Positions 44,224-52,902 of a stretch of DNA of 64,000 bases are shown piece by piece (within the stretch, counting starts at the first letter, position 1; every line of letters begins with the position of its first letter). Both the position numbers and the translations under genes were made by a program. The stretch covers positions 1 to 64,000 of the forward strand of contig JAEWRE010000039.1 in NCBI GenBank assembly GCA_023460235.1, given 5' to 3'. Source of the DNA: Bacillota bacterium (GTDB taxonomy: Bacteria > Bacillota > Clostridia > TANB77 > CAG-465). The notes below the pieces were generated by a model. That model did not search any database, was not told the origin of the DNA, and saw only the letters and a program-made list of their open reading frames with translations.

Positions 44224-44427
44224 ATGGATGGAAATCTTCCTGTTGGTTTTTTATTATCAATATCTCAAAATGAAAAAGCATTAAAATATTTTGCAAATCT
44301 GGATAATATATCAAAAAATAAAATATCTAATTACATACGCGATTCAATAGACGGTAATGAAGCAAAAGAAAGGATAAATATTAGTTTGAATGGACTTGAA
44401 AATAATAATTTGAATTTTCTAAATTAA
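44224..44427 (+). CDS. small conserved LPVGF-type protein
   Basis: 67 residues from the ATG at 44224, 5-7 bases after GAGGTGA. It has the pattern 'MDGNLPVGFLLSISQNEKALKYFANLDNISKN' (parts), which I recognise as common in Clostridia (MxxxLPVGFGMALAxNxxAMxxFAxLxxxxK). No function is known to me. It is the third gene of the unit that starts with peroxiredoxin and ends in a shared terminator. Confidence 0.7.
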   Translation: MDGNLPVGFLLSISQNEKALKYFANLDNISKNKISNYIRDSIDGNEAKERINISLNGLENNNLNFLN

Positions 44428-44472
44428 TTAAAAGGTAACAAATACTAAATAAGTATTTATTACCTTTTAATT
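44426..44472. terminator. bidirectional terminator between convergent genes
   Basis: 13-bp perfect outer stem (44426-44438 and 44460-44472) with an inner 7-bp stem, and TTTTTT after it on plus. It overlaps the plus-strand stop codon and lies just after the stop of the minus-strand gene. Confidence 0.8.
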
Positions 44473-44474
44473 TT

Positions 44475-44690
44475 TTAAACATCTTCATCTGGTGAAGTAC
44501 TTAAATAACCTTCTATTTTCTTTCTCTGTTCTGCTGAAATAAATAGATTATTAGAAATAGCAGACAATATACTAGCAAGTCTAATCTGGGTTTTAAGATC
44601 AACATTTTCAGATATATATATTGATACCATAGCTGCAATAACAACAATATCATTTATAGAATATTCGTTAATATTATTTACGTTCATCAT
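44475..44690 (-). CDS. small unknown helical protein
   Basis: 71 residues from ATG at 44690 (the adjacent ATG at 44687 is equally possible; the ribosome site is AGGTGA). The middle 'INDIVVIAAMVSIYIS' is moderately hydrophobic, then 'LKTQIRLASILSAISNNLF' and an acidic end (SPDEDV). No recognised domain. Its transcript faces the peroxiredoxin unit and ends at the shared terminator. Confidence 0.6.
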   Translation of the reverse strand: MMNVNNINEYSINDIVVIAAMVSIYISENVDLKTQIRLASILSAISNNLFISAEQRKKIEGYLSTSPDEDV

Positions 44691-44737
44691 TCTCACCTAT
44701 ACGTATATTCTAATATATGCTTTATTTTTTCATTATG

Positions 44738-45634
44738 TTATTCGCTTAAATCAAATTTCGGAACATACTCTTCTTCATGCTCTCCTAATTCTTGTATATA
44801 GCCATTTTCTAAATCAAGACTATAAAGATACTCCTCTACTTCATTATATTCTTCAATTGTAATCTTCCTGCTTATTTTAGCATCATCTTTTGCTTTATAT
44901 GCCGGAAAATATTGTGCCATAACGCTTACATATACTTTATTTCCAAATTTTTTATTAATCCATTCAAGTACTTTTTTTGTATTATAAATATGACTAGGTA
45001 GTATCATGTGCCTTATAATCAATCCTTTTTTTATTATTCCTTTATCATCTAATACAGGAGTTCCAACTTGTCTATACATTTCATTAATTGCATCTTTAGC
45101 AATACTTGAATAATTTTTAATTTTTGAATATTTAAAAGCAATCTCATCATCCATATATTTAAAATCAGGTAAATATACATCTATATATCCTTCTAATAGC
45201 TTTAACGTATCTTTGCTTTCATATCCACTTGAATTATATATTATTGGAATTGTTAATCCATTATTTTTCGCCAATTTTATAGCTTCTATTATTTGAAGTA
45301 CATAAATTGTAGGTGTAACAAGATTTATATTATGTACACCCTCTTTTTGCTTATTTAAAAATATGTTTGATAGATGTTCTATACTTATTTCTTTACCAAA
45401 ATCTTCTTGACTTATTTCATGGTTCTGACAATATACACATTTCATATTACAATTTGAAAAAAATATTGTACCAGATCCATTTTCTCCACTTATACATGGC
45501 TCTTCAAAATGATGTATAGACGCAAGTGCAATCTTGACTTTATCATTTGCTCTGCAAAAACCACGTTTATCACAGGTTCTATCTACTTTACACTGATGAG
45601 GACATATTACACATTTTTCTAATATATTATTCAT
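44738..45634 (-). CDS. PflX-like radical SAM protein
   Basis: 298 residues from the ATG at 45634, 6 bases after GGAGA. The SAM cluster motif CX3CX2C is 'CNMKCVYC'. The N-terminus has a second Cys group, 'CVICPHQCKVDRTCDKRGFC', as in the PflX/COG1313 branch, followed by 'PTIYVLQIIEAIK' and 'YLPDFKYMDDEIAFKYS'. Members are activase-like radical SAM proteins of unknown substrate. No obvious partner is adjacent. The C-terminal part ends with acidic residues. Confidence 0.85.
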   Translation of the reverse strand: MNNILEKCVICPHQCKVDRTCDKRGFCRANDKVKIALASIHHFEEPCISGENGSGTIFFSNCNMKCVYCQNHEISQEDFGKEISIEHLSNIFLNKQKEGVHNINLVTPTIYVLQIIEAIKLAKNNGLTIPIIYNSSGYESKDTLKLLEGYIDVYLPDFKYMDDEIAFKYSKIKNYSSIAKDAINEMYRQVGTPVLDDKGIIKKGLIIRHMILPSHIYNTKKVLEWINKKFGNKVYVSVMAQYFPAYKAKDDAKISRKITIEEYNEVEEYLYSLDLENGYIQELGEHEEEYVPKFDLSE

Positions 45635-45721
45635 AAATTTCTCCATTTAAAATAAATTTTAATATATTGTATCATACTGAAATATCAAGTGCAACTTTTA
45701 TACAGTGGTTAAGGAGAAAAC

Positions 45722-46732
45722 ATGAATATATTTGTACTTAATAAAAGAAGAATATTACGTCTATTTTTAACATTAACTATATTAGCAATTATCACTTACT
45801 TTATCTTGCTAGTAATTCATAACAAAAATAACAGACTATTTATAGGGGGGACATTAAATGATTTAGAAGAAGATCGTGGTTACGATAAAGTAAGTTCACC
45901 GCCAGATTATGAAAGCTATTTTAGACCATCTTGTGCCCCACTAATTAATACAAAAAATGTAACCGATTTATTAAATCAAAATGCAGAAATAACTAATTAT
46001 ACTCAAGTTAAAATAAATGATGATATATTTAAAGAACAAGAAAACATGCTTATATATTACTTTAGTATTTTAAGAGAAGCATATAACTTACAAGATGGTT
46101 TGGGAGCAGGTTGTGGAAGTTTAGGATATACCGGTACTCCATATATGATATCATATAACTTTTTATCAAATGATTATATGAAGAAAGTAAGTTACTCTGA
46201 TTATCACAATTCATTTAAAAATGTTCTTCATATAAATCTTATAAAATTAATTAAAGTGCAAAATGATGAAAATGATTCAATAAATCAAAAATATTTATTT
46301 GAAATTGAAACAATACAAGGTACAAAAAATAATTCTGGTGCTTTTGTATATTATTATGGATTCATCTATGTGAAAAATCAAGATAATTTATACAAGATAA
46401 ATAATATAGTTACATACCCAGAAGTATATTTATGTGCTCCATATCATGGTTGGAGTTATTCGGCTGAAGCTATTATAGATATTGAATATGGTGGATGGTG
46501 TTCTATGGTAAAAGAAAAATATGAAACTAAATATGATGGTGATATAAAAAGTATTGAGTTTAAATCATTTGATAATAAGAATTACGTGATAAAATTTGTT
46601 ACATTAGCAAATGATACTGATGTGCAGATTGGACAATATCTAAAAAAAGAGGATGGAACTTTAGAAGAAACTTATATTAGTGTAACTTCATGTTTAGATA
46701 ATAAAAATAAAAAAGATAAAAATAATCAATAA
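45722..46732 (+). CDS. membrane-anchored protein of unknown function
   Basis: 336 residues: basic N-terminus, one membrane helix at about 13-33, then a soluble domain presumably outside. Recognisable stretches are 'LGAGCGSLGYTGTPYMISYN', 'GAFVYYYGFIYVKNQDNLYK' and 'LCAPYHGWSYSAEAIIDIEYGGWCSM' (in part), with three or four Cys that could pair. The ribosome site is AAGGAG, 6 bases. I do not recognise the family; the beta-rich character and NTF2-like Trp/Tyr content suggest a small-ligand or wall-binding domain, which is speculation. Confidence 0.75.
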   Translation: MNIFVLNKRRILRLFLTLTILAIITYFILLVIHNKNNRLFIGGTLNDLEEDRGYDKVSSPPDYESYFRPSCAPLINTKNVTDLLNQNAEITNYTQVKINDDIFKEQENMLIYYFSILREAYNLQDGLGAGCGSLGYTGTPYMISYNFLSNDYMKKVSYSDYHNSFKNVLHINLIKLIKVQNDENDSINQKYLFEIETIQGTKNNSGAFVYYYGFIYVKNQDNLYKINNIVTYPEVYLCAPYHGWSYSAEAIIDIEYGGWCSMVKEKYETKYDGDIKSIEFKSFDNKNYVIKFVTLANDTDVQIGQYLKKEDGTLEETYISVTSCLDNKNKKDKNNQ

Positions 46733-46744
46733 AACTACTATTTA

Positions 46745-46780
46745 TAAAAACAAAAAGGACCTGTAAATATACAGATCCTT
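46745..46780 (-). terminator. intrinsic terminator, minus strand
   Basis: On the minus strand arms AAGGATCTGTA and TACAGGTCCTT pair fully (10 Watson-Crick pairs and one G-U) and are followed by TTTTTGTTTTT. On the plus strand the same stem has a C-A mismatch and no T-run. So it terminates a minus-strand transcript that covers the region up to 47.2 kb. Confidence 0.8.
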
Positions 46781-47200
46781 GTTTGTATAAACTTTCAGTG
46801 TGTTATCTAGCCGATCGAAATCGGACTAGATAACATCACTTCAGTCTACTCATTCAACCAATTATAAATAAAATAAATTTGTTTTCATAGTTGATTGAAT
46901 GATTTTTTATTATTTAACAAAAAAATCGAAAGTTATTACAATGTTTTTTCGAGCAAAAACTAAACACTGTAACCTGCGCAGGAATTGACTTTCTTAGTAA
47001 GGCATACGTACACGGCCGTGTGTACATACATATACTCTACAATCTCTTTGTTAAACATTAAAAAGTGGGGCCGTAGAGAGAACTTACTCATTGGCTATGG
47101 TTGACGGGTTACGGTTTTATTACTTGTATTGCTTGTATTACTTGTATTACTTTATTCCCAGTCACGTTCCATAAATAAAAGGATACATGCTGTATTACTT
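46781..47200 (-). ncRNA. candidate structured non-coding RNA
   Basis: About 420 bases without a gene, unusually rich in hairpins and less A+T-rich than its neighbours. Visible elements: a 14-bp hairpin with one bulge and CGAA/TTCG loop at 46802-46834 (GTTATCTAG outer arm, CCGAT inner arm); a 16-base arm pair at 46850-46865/46887-46902; a three-way-junction-like set around 46928-46993 (GAAAGT/ACTTTC closing, TTACA...TGTAA stem, CCTGCGCAGG); a stem around GTACAC...GTGTAC near 47008-47027; and a 5-bp closing pair CCGTA/TACGG (47070-47114). Several stems keep pairing through G-U only on the minus strand, and the terminator is on that strand. It may be an independent RNA or the 3' tail of the gene at 47224. 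No known RNA family was recognised; tmRNA, RNase P and SRP signatures are absent. Confidence 0.4.
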
Positions 47201-47223
47201 AGTACTTTAGTATTGATTTAAAA

Positions 47224-49614
47224 TCACCAAACTATATCATCATCTGGCGAATCATGATAAGTGTTATCTGCTGGTTGAGTAGTATCAGTATTATTTCCTA
47301 AATCATTAGGATTTTGCACTGATGTACTATCATTTCCAGCTTCACTTGTCTGATTTTCTGTATTGCTAGAATTTGAATCACTAACTGTATTTCCTGTAGA
47401 TTCTGGTGTATCAATAGTTGATTTTTCTTCTGATACTGAAGTATTAGAATCAGATGCAGCAACTTTAACATCAATCGTCAATCCATCAGATTCAAAATTT
47501 CCAAGTCCATTTGAATCAATAACGACGTCAGAATTTACTGTAACAGTAACATTACCTACTGAGTTACATTTAATTGATGCCTTAAATTCCAAACCGTTTA
47601 TTGTCACATCTCCTACTAATTCACCGTTTACAACGGTTAAGAAATTACTGTTTCTTATAATTAAACCTTCAGTATTATCATCACTGATATTACCTTTAAC
47701 TTCAATTATGTTTCCTTTCTGTGTTGTTGAAGGACCTGTAATTATTACTTGAGGTCTCTTATTAGTTTTTTCATTGCCATTAAATTTTGTATCATCATTT
47801 GGTGAAGAATGATCTCCGCCACTAGGATTAGTAGCTTCATCTACTATTTTAGATTTTACATTAAAACTAAGACTGTCAGATGAATCAGACAAATTATGAT
47901 TAACATCTTCGGCTACTTTTGATATAACATGAAGCATTCCAGTACCCGTTTCTTTACCTAAAGCAATAGACGCATCATGATACCATTCTGTATCTGATTC
48001 TTTAACTAAATTTCCAACACTAACTACAGCTCCTGATGGTAAACCATAAAAACTACTTGCTGATAGATTAACGTTACTTAAGTTGTATTTTGATGAAAAT
48101 CTTACTCTTACATTAACAGTACTTTCAGAATACCAATCAGGTGTTAAATTTTCTAATACAACATTAACTTTTGATAAGTCTGGAGTAACTGTTGGTGTTT
48201 CTGTTGGTGTTTGTGTTGGTGTTTGTGTCGGTGTTTGAGTCGGTGTCTGTGTTGGTGTCTGTGTTGGTGTTTGTGTCGGTGTTTGAGTCGGTGTTTGTGT
48301 CGGAGGCAATGTTATAACTGTTCCAGGATTCGAATTATTATTATCCGGTGCAGAAGTAGGTTTTGCTTCTGGAGTAGGTGTTTGTGTCGGAGCAGGTGGT
48401 GGTGTAATTGTTGCATTAGCTTTAATTGTAAACTTAACACTACCAGATTTTTTATTACTGTTTCCTGCCTTATCCTTAATAACATTCTCTTTAACGTAAA
48501 GCACTCCATTTAAATCTTCAGTAAGGTTAAGAGACTTTTTGGCTATTACATAAACATTTCCTGTATACAAAGTATCAGTGTAATTTGAATAACTTCCATA
48601 ATCATTTCCATAAACTATTGTAAAATATTCTGAACCTTTAATATTATCTTTGAAAAACTTATCCTGGTCTATTTTGCTTAACCCTACTAATCCACCTTCG
48701 CCAGCTAAACTGTAAGTAATTTTTGCTTTTTCTCCAGCCTTTAATATTTCTTGGCTGATTTCAACTTGTGCAATTGGAGAAGTTATATCTTTTTCAGGTT
48801 TTGCTTTTGTGTTATCTTTTTTGGTTGTATCTTCTGGTTTCTTAGTTACAGTAGGTTTTGAATCTTTATCTGTTTTCTTAGTTCCTTTGTCTTCAGAAAC
48901 GGGCTTAGCTGGATCTGGGGTAGGTACTATAGTTGCTTTTTCATCAATGTGATTACATACTGTGGTTGTTCCAACGCATTTTAAGCAAATTTCTGAGACT
49001 TTAAAATCAAGCCATCTCTTAAGTAATGGTAACCGTCCTTCTTCGCTAAATATGTCTGCAAAATTCTTTCCTAAAGCTTTTTCATAACCTAAATAAGTGT
49101 CAACTTTTTCTTGAAGATCATCTTTTTCCTTTGTTAGAGTTGTATTAGTATTGGTTAATTCGGTATTTTCGGCTTCCAACGTTTTAATTGTTTCTTCATT
49201 CTGAGCAATTTGTTCTTTAAATTTGGATGAATTTCCTTTATCAGGAAAATTCAAATTAATAAAAAATATTACAAGTGAAAAAATAATTGCTGCGACTACT
49301 ATAACTATCCGAGCTATGTTAAGTCGACTGCTTAATTTGTTTTCAGCTAATATTCCAAGACCTAATATAGTGGCGGGAATAGCAATAAAGGTAATTGCTA
49401 TCGCTACAAATGCGTTAAAGAGCAAAATGTTCTTAAAAAAGCATATGCCTGCTAGTACTGTCAACAAAACTACAAATGAGTATATTGTCCATAAGAAAGT
49501 AGATGTATTTCTTATGAAATTCACTGTTTTTTCTAATTTTTCCTTCAATTCTTCCTCAGTAAATTGGGGCTGTTTTTTAACTACGGCAGATTCTTGACCC
49601 TTATTTTTGCTCAT
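47224..49614 (-). CDS. repeat-containing membrane-anchored surface protein
   Basis: 796 residues. Four hydrophobic helices at about 36-60, 62-80, 82-95 and 100-122 are followed by a coiled coil (about 132-175, 'EETIKTLEAENTELTNTNTT'), a Cys cluster ('ICLKCVGTTTVCNHI') near 195-207, a Lys/Thr/Pro linker, an Ig-like domain ('AQVEISQEILKAGEKAKITY'), a long T-P-T-Q repeat, and two further Ig-like domains ('VNVVLENLTPDWYSESTVNV', 'RPQVIITGPSTTQKGNIIEV'). The end is Ser/Asp-rich and shows no sortase motif. Similar Ig-like modules occur in the gene at 50645. A surface role is inferred; the coiled coil and Cys cluster could mediate multimerisation. Ribosome site AGGAGG. Confidence 0.75.
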   Translation of the reverse strand: MSKNKGQESAVVKKQPQFTEEELKEKLEKTVNFIRNTSTFLWTIYSFVVLLTVLAGICFFKNILLFNAFVAIAITFIAIPATILGLGILAENKLSSRLNIARIVIVVAAIIFSLVIFFINLNFPDKGNSSKFKEQIAQNEETIKTLEAENTELTNTNTTLTKEKDDLQEKVDTYLGYEKALGKNFADIFSEEGRLPLLKRWLDFKVSEICLKCVGTTTVCNHIDEKATIVPTPDPAKPVSEDKGTKKTDKDSKPTVTKKPEDTTKKDNTKAKPEKDITSPIAQVEISQEILKAGEKAKITYSLAGEGGLVGLSKIDQDKFFKDNIKGSEYFTIVYGNDYGSYSNYTDTLYTGNVYVIAKKSLNLTEDLNGVLYVKENVIKDKAGNSNKKSGSVKFTIKANATITPPPAPTQTPTPEAKPTSAPDNNNSNPGTVITLPPTQTPTQTPTQTPTQTPTQTPTQTPTQTPTQTPTETPTVTPDLSKVNVVLENLTPDWYSESTVNVRVRFSSKYNLSNVNLSASSFYGLPSGAVVSVGNLVKESDTEWYHDASIALGKETGTGMLHVISKVAEDVNHNLSDSSDSLSFNVKSKIVDEATNPSGGDHSSPNDDTKFNGNEKTNKRPQVIITGPSTTQKGNIIEVKGNISDDNTEGLIIRNSNFLTVVNGELVGDVTINGLEFKASIKCNSVGNVTVTVNSDVVIDSNGLGNFESDGLTIDVKVAASDSNTSVSEEKSTIDTPESTGNTVSDSNSSNTENQTSEAGNDSTSVQNPNDLGNNTDTTQPADNTYHDSPDDDIVW
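48191..48303 (-). repeat. 12-base tandem repeat encoding T-P-T-Q
   Basis: Nine copies and a part of a twelve-base unit (plus strand GTTGGTGTTTGT and variants with C for T), in frame with the surface protein. Single-base variants are shared between non-adjacent copies, consistent with expansion by duplication. Length variation would change the linker by four residues per unit. Confidence 0.9.
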
Positions 49615-49801
49615 TCTTGTAATCCTCCTTTTGATTTTTTTGTTTTTTTAATTGAGTATATCTCAATCCCTTTCATTCTCTAATCTCCTTTCAAGATTTT
49701 ACTATAAATCTCTAATTAATGTATTCCATAATATAATTATACCATTTTTTATGTAAATTGTCAACAATTATGTATTTAAGTTATGTAACTTAATTAATTA
49801 A

Positions 49802-49824
49802 AAAGAGGACAAATTGCCCTCTTT
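49802..49824 (-). terminator. terminator overlapping the sortase stop codon
   Basis: 7-bp stem AAAGAGG/CCTCTTT (49802-49808, 49818-49824) followed on the minus strand by TTTTTAATTAATT. The spacer from here to the next gene (49615-49801) is A+T-rich and holds no gene that I can see. Confidence 0.65.
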
Positions 49825-50581
49825 ACTTTATTAATTTAGCTTGTACAACAAATCTACCATCTGTTCTTGAATAATCACAAGTTGAAAGTGTTAGAATTGT
49901 TTCATTTCCAATAACTTCTACGCCTTCATTATACATTCTTTTTGACTCCAAGTTGTATAAAAATTGTGTATACTCATTTGCATCTAGAAAATTTGTATCT
50001 ATATAAAAGTCATTTATATCAGTTACATAAGTTGAAAATATCTCCCATTTATAATTTCCATTTAAAGTGGAAAATTCTATTATACCATGATCTTTTAAAA
50101 ATTGTTCATTTTTATAGTTTAGAATTGGTGTAAAATTGTCATCTTTTTTTGTGTTATGACCATAAATTATGAAATGAGACATATTATCCATATTTGATAT
50201 ATCATTTCTATAATCTAAAAATTCTTCTCCCCATTCTGTACTTTTTTTATCTCTATCATGTTTTAAATAGTATTCATTATCTGAAGATTTAAATATTGGA
50301 GTATCGATTGATGTACCAGGTACCTTTAACCAACCAATAACATCAGAATAAGTGGCATTTAATGCTTTTGTTTCGTTTTGAAGATTTCTACCTTCTTCCT
50401 CTGATTGTTTAACTTCCATTGTTGTATCACCAATTAAAGTGTCAATTCCAATATTGTTATTACCGTCATCTTTTGGTTTATTTTTATCTATAAAATATAA
50501 TGATGTCAATGTTCCTATTAAAATTATACATAAGGCTACTATTGATATAATTATAGTTTTTTTCTTATTTAATTTTTTCAT
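49823..50581 (-). CDS. srtB: class B sortase
   Basis: 252 residues with an N-terminal membrane helix (about 8-30). The catalytic residues are His in 'FIIYGHNTKKD', Cys in 'LTLSTCDYSRTDGRFVV' and Arg in the same segment (GRF). 'GWLKVPGTSIDTPIF' is the usual sortase start. Sortases cut a C-terminal motif of secreted proteins and join them to the wall. The gene follows the Ig-repeat protein at 50645 (same strand, 64 bases, with a hairpin between), which ends in NPNTGV, so that protein is the likely substrate. Ribosome site AAAGGAGG. Confidence 0.92.
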   Translation of the reverse strand: MKKLNKKKTIIISIVALCIILIGTLTSLYFIDKNKPKDDGNNNIGIDTLIGDTTMEVKQSEEEGRNLQNETKALNATYSDVIGWLKVPGTSIDTPIFKSSDNEYYLKHDRDKKSTEWGEEFLDYRNDISNMDNMSHFIIYGHNTKKDDNFTPILNYKNEQFLKDHGIIEFSTLNGNYKWEIFSTYVTDINDFYIDTNFLDANEYTQFLYNLESKRMYNEGVEVIGNETILTLSTCDYSRTDGRFVVQAKLIK

Positions 50582-50605
50582 ATATTACCTCCTTTAGTTT
50601 AAAAA

Positions 50606-50631
50606 TGAGACATAATTTAAATTATGTCTCA
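50606..50631 (-). terminator. perfect 26-base palindrome between surface protein and sortase
   Basis: TGAGACATAATT and its complement form a perfect palindrome directly after the stop codon of the Ig-repeat gene; a T-run (TTTTT) follows on the minus strand. It can act as a terminator, with read-through giving a lower level of the sortase than of its substrate. Confidence 0.75.
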
Positions 50632-50644
50632 CTTTAAAGTAATT

Positions 50645-51910
50645 TTATACACCAGTATTTGGATTTTTTACCCAATCACTTGGTTTATTATTGTTACTGT
50701 TATTTCCATTGTTATTATTGTTGTTGTTATTATTGTTATTTCCATTATTATTGTTGTTATTTTCTTCTGTTGCTTTTATTGTAAATGATTGTGAGCTAGC
50801 ACTAGGGGCAATATTTCCACTTGCATCTACTGCTGTACCTCCAGAAATTGTTATTGTTTTATTTGAACCAACTGTTCCTTGTACATTATACAAAGTGATT
50901 AATCTTTGATTTCCAGTTCCTGAAACATAAATATCAGCTGTAAATCCGTTTAATGTTATTTTTGAAGCTGTCAGATCTATTTTTGATATTCCAACATTAT
51001 CAGTATAATCAACAATGAATTTTACTGTTTGTCCATTATATATTTCATTTGGGTTAGCAGCGGAAATAGATATATTTGGTGCAGTAGTATCTTGTTCAGT
51101 AGTTGTATCATTTAATAAACTAAAACTTTCTGTTGCAGCTATACCTAAAGCTGTGTTTCCTGCTAAGTCATAAGCTGTATTTGCTCTTAAGCTTATATAT
51201 TTTCCAGCTCCAACTGTACCATTAATATTTGATAAAGTTACTATTCTTTTATTTCCTGAAACTGCTATAGATATATTAGCTGTAAATCCATTAAGTGTTA
51301 CATCACTACTATTTAAAACTATATCTTTTACTCCCCTATTGTCTCCATATGTGAAAGTATAAGATAAAGATCCTCCTTTTTTTACAGAAGTAGCACTTGG
51401 ATCAGACACTACAACTGATGGTCTTGTTTTGTCAACATTTTGAGTTATATCAGGTTCATTTTGAGTATTAGAATTTCCTGAATTAACTGGATTAGAAACA
51501 CTAGTGTTTCCAGCTAATATCTTAACGCCATAGCTCTTAGATGTTTGTACTGAATAACCATGTTCATTACTAGCAACTGAAGCTCTTACCGCTATACTAA
51601 ATATTTTATTTACAGGCCCTTGTACATTAGATAATGTAACTGTTCTAGTATTACCAGTTCCTGAAACATTTTTTACTACAGTAACTCCATCACCAGCTAT
51701 ACCAACATCAGATGCTCTAAAATCGATGTTTGTAGCATTAATAAATGTAACTGTAAAGCTAACACTGCCACCTTGTTGCACATCATTTATACTTGGCGCT
51801 GATATAGTGACTGTTGGTATGCTTGTTTCAGCAGCTTCAACTACACTTATAAATGGTATATAAGCTACAACAAATATTGCTAAAATTACTGTTGATAGTA
51901 TTTTTTTCAT
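50645..51910 (-). CDS. secreted Ig-repeat protein with C-terminal NPNTG motif
   Basis: 421 residues from the ATG at 51910, 7 bases after AAGGAGG; an upstream ATG lacks a ribosome site. Signal peptide (residues 1-27, cleaved near SVVEAAETS). Three similar Ig/BIG-like repeats follow, each with the signature 'GGSVSFTVTF', 'NVSGTGNTRTVTLSNVQGPV' and variants, at about 30-120, 160-250 and 270-365. Then comes an Asn/Gly linker and the end 'KPSDWVKNPNTGV'. NPNTG fits a class B-type sorting motif, but only one residue follows, so the usual hydrophobic and basic anchor is missing. Likely substrate of the adjacent SrtB; how it is held at the membrane is open. Confidence 0.82.
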   Translation of the reverse strand: MKKILSTVILAIFVVAYIPFISVVEAAETSIPTVTISAPSINDVQQGGSVSFTVTFINATNIDFRASDVGIAGDGVTVVKNVSGTGNTRTVTLSNVQGPVNKIFSIAVRASVASNEHGYSVQTSKSYGVKILAGNTSVSNPVNSGNSNTQNEPDITQNVDKTRPSVVVSDPSATSVKKGGSLSYTFTYGDNRGVKDIVLNSSDVTLNGFTANISIAVSGNKRIVTLSNINGTVGAGKYISLRANTAYDLAGNTALGIAATESFSLLNDTTTEQDTTAPNISISAANPNEIYNGQTVKFIVDYTDNVGISKIDLTASKITLNGFTADIYVSGTGNQRLITLYNVQGTVGSNKTITISGGTAVDASGNIAPSASSQSFTIKATEENNNNNNGNNNNNNNNNNNGNNSNNNKPSDWVKNPNTGV

Positions 51911-52018
51911 TTTAATATCCTCCTTTAAAAATAAGTTTCTATAGGATATTTTAACATACTTTACATAATTTTGCAACACTTTAGCAATAATTAATTTAAT
52001 TTTATGTAAATTTTACTA

Positions 52019-52891
52019 TTAATGTGGGTTAATATGTACTATTACATCAGAAATATAGTCAAATTTATTCTTTAAATAATTTTTAATTTCTCCACCTATG
52101 TTATGACTTTCTCTTAAGGTAAGATCACCATCCATAGATATTTTTATTATAATTATATATTCCATTCCAACTGGTTTTGAAGTAATCTTATCAACATGAA
52201 TTACATCATCAAATTCTAGTATTTCATTTTCTATTTTTATCTGCTCTTCTTCTGGAATATTAGTATCTAAAAGTACAGAATAAGATTCTCTAAAAATCTT
52301 AATCCCAACACAAAAAATCCATATTGATATAAATGCTCCGATTATTCCATCAACAAAATAAAGTCCAAAGTAACTTGCAACTATCCCAATAATTGTTCCA
52401 CTAGTAACGAATATATCGTTTCTATGATCTTCCATGCTAGATTCAATTAATATACTCTTTTTAATTTTGTAAACACTTCTTACATATAAAAATAAACAAA
52501 ATTTTAAAATAATCGTTATTAAACAAACAACTAAAAGATTAACTGAAAATGTTAATTCTTTTGCATTAATAATGCTTTCTATTGAACTTTTGCACATAAA
52601 GGAAGCAGCAATAATCATAGATATACCAATAAATTGTGAATATATGTATTCTGCCTTGCCATGCCCATATGGGTGATCTAAATCACTTGGTTTACTTGAT
52701 AGTTTAGCTCCGATATATGACATTAATGAAGCAAATATATCACCTGCACTGTTTAGAGCGTCCGCAATCATTGCCTGACTGCCGGACGCTATTCCTACAA
52801 TTATTTTTAATATTAATAATAATAGATTAGCAAACATACCAAGTATGCTTACTCTCTTTGTGTAAAAACTATTTGTTGCATTTGATTTCAT
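52019..52891 (-). CDS. cation diffusion facilitator, probable Mn(II) exporter
   Basis: 290 residues with six hydrophobic helices and the C-terminal cytoplasmic domain. The helix-2 metal site is 'ADALNSAGD' (Asn-x3-Asp) and the helix-5 site 'SMEDHRNDI' (Asp-x3-Asp); this pair, rather than His-x3-Asp, marks Mn-type CDF proteins such as MntE. 'SDLDHPYGHGKAEYI' is the family signature. It exports cations using proton antiport. It lies 11 bases after valS and may be read from the same transcript, so under T-box control as well as any promoter of its own (none obvious). Confidence 0.88.
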   Translation of the reverse strand: MKSNATNSFYTKRVSILGMFANLLLLILKIIVGIASGSQAMIADALNSAGDIFASLMSYIGAKLSSKPSDLDHPYGHGKAEYIYSQFIGISMIIAASFMCKSSIESIINAKELTFSVNLLVVCLITIILKFCLFLYVRSVYKIKKSILIESSMEDHRNDIFVTSGTIIGIVASYFGLYFVDGIIGAFISIWIFCVGIKIFRESYSVLLDTNIPEEEQIKIENEILEFDDVIHVDKITSKPVGMEYIIIIKISMDGDLTLRESHNIGGEIKNYLKNKFDYISDVIVHINPH

Positions 52892-52902
52892 ACAAACATC
52901 AC

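Noticed and set aside
46755..46780. Plus-strand terminator for the unknown protein ending at 46732
   Set aside because: On the plus strand the stem has a C-A mismatch and no T-run; the pairing and T-run fit the minus strand instead.
47117..47151. Short direct repeats of ACTTGTATT as a mobile-element end
   Set aside because: Only about three adjacent imperfect copies, no inverted partner and no transposase nearby; treated as part of the hairpin-rich spacer.
48191..48303. CRISPR-like repeat
   Set aside because: The 12-base units are contiguous without spacers and encode an in-frame T-P-T-Q linker.
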